Shown here piece by piece: positions 6,229 to 6,343 of a stretch of DNA of 6,343 nt. Location: NCBI GenBank assembly GCA_030667735.1, contig DAOUVG010000099.1:1-6343 (forward strand). Direction: 5' to 3'. Under the pieces are notes generated by a model that ran no database searches, had not been told where the DNA came from, and was given only the letters and a program-made list of their open reading frames with translations. This DNA comes from Dehalococcoidales bacterium. Lineage in GTDB: Bacteria > Chloroflexota > Dehalococcoidia > Dehalococcoidales > Fen-1064. Position 1 is the first letter of the stretch. Every line of letters starts with the position of its first letter. A program made the position numbers and the translations under genes.

Positions 6229-6343
6229 CTACTGTGGTATCTCCTGGTGTGGTCGTGCAGGCGGAGTAGGACCTCCCGCGGCTGCCGGCTGTTGCGGGGT
6301 CGGGGGGGGGCGCGCGGCTGGCGCGGGCGGGGGGGCGGGGCGG
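6229..6343 (-). CDS. Possible Pro/Ala-rich C-terminus of a protein running off the window
   Basis: One minus-strand frame is open from the window edge to TAG at 6229-6231, encoding 37 residues rich in Pro, Ala, Arg and Gln (ends ARPHQEIPQ). The plus-strand G-runs at 6300-6343 become CCC/CCG proline codons in this frame, which would explain the odd composition. If real, it ends only 27 nt before the GTG start of the zinc-ribbon gene, on the same strand, suggesting a common transcript. A second minus frame is also open over this stretch to TAA at 6218-6220, and the terminal G-rich bases could be contig-end noise, so confidence is low. Confidence 0.3.
   Translation of the reverse strand, partial: RPAPPPAPAARPPPTPQQPAAAGGPTPPARPHQEIPQ

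Overview
The window reads as bacterial DNA, most plausibly Chloroflexota and within it Dehalococcoidia-like. The lineage is inferred from the combination of moderate GC, strong Shine-Dalgarno sites (AAGGAGGT, GGGAGGAG) and archaeal-type secretion ATPase/platform genes, a combination I associate with that group. No rRNA or marker gene confirms it. The left edge cuts into a gene. The right edge runs into a very G-rich stretch and may be a contig end.

Positions 1-5590, plus strand, hold a compact operon: two tandem paralogous hexameric secretion ATPases of the archaeal FlaI/ArlI (GspE-like) class, the first lacking its N-terminus; one polytopic platform protein of the FlaJ/ArlJ (T2SSF) class that starts 2 nt after the second ATPase; and a single-pass membrane protein with a long acidic cytoplasmic tail. 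Together they look like the engine of a type IV filament machine (pilus, archaellum-like filament or secretion pseudopilus): cytoplasmic ATPases drive subunit insertion or extraction through the platform. No pilin/archaellin, FlaH, prepilin peptidase or secretin gene lies in the window, so the filament type is unknown. Two unusual points are the two ATPases serving one platform, and an internal Shine-Dalgarno plus ATG in the last gene that could yield a soluble short form.

Positions 5591-5832 lie between convergent genes. They hold an 86-bp MITE-like inverted-repeat element flanked by CTAG duplications, one of which contains the stop codon of the last operon gene, and then two small tandem dyad repeats. 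No classical intrinsic terminator is visible.

Positions 5833-6343, minus strand, hold a small coiled-coil plus zinc-ribbon protein of unknown function and, at the edge, what may be the proline/alanine-rich C-terminus of an upstream gene.
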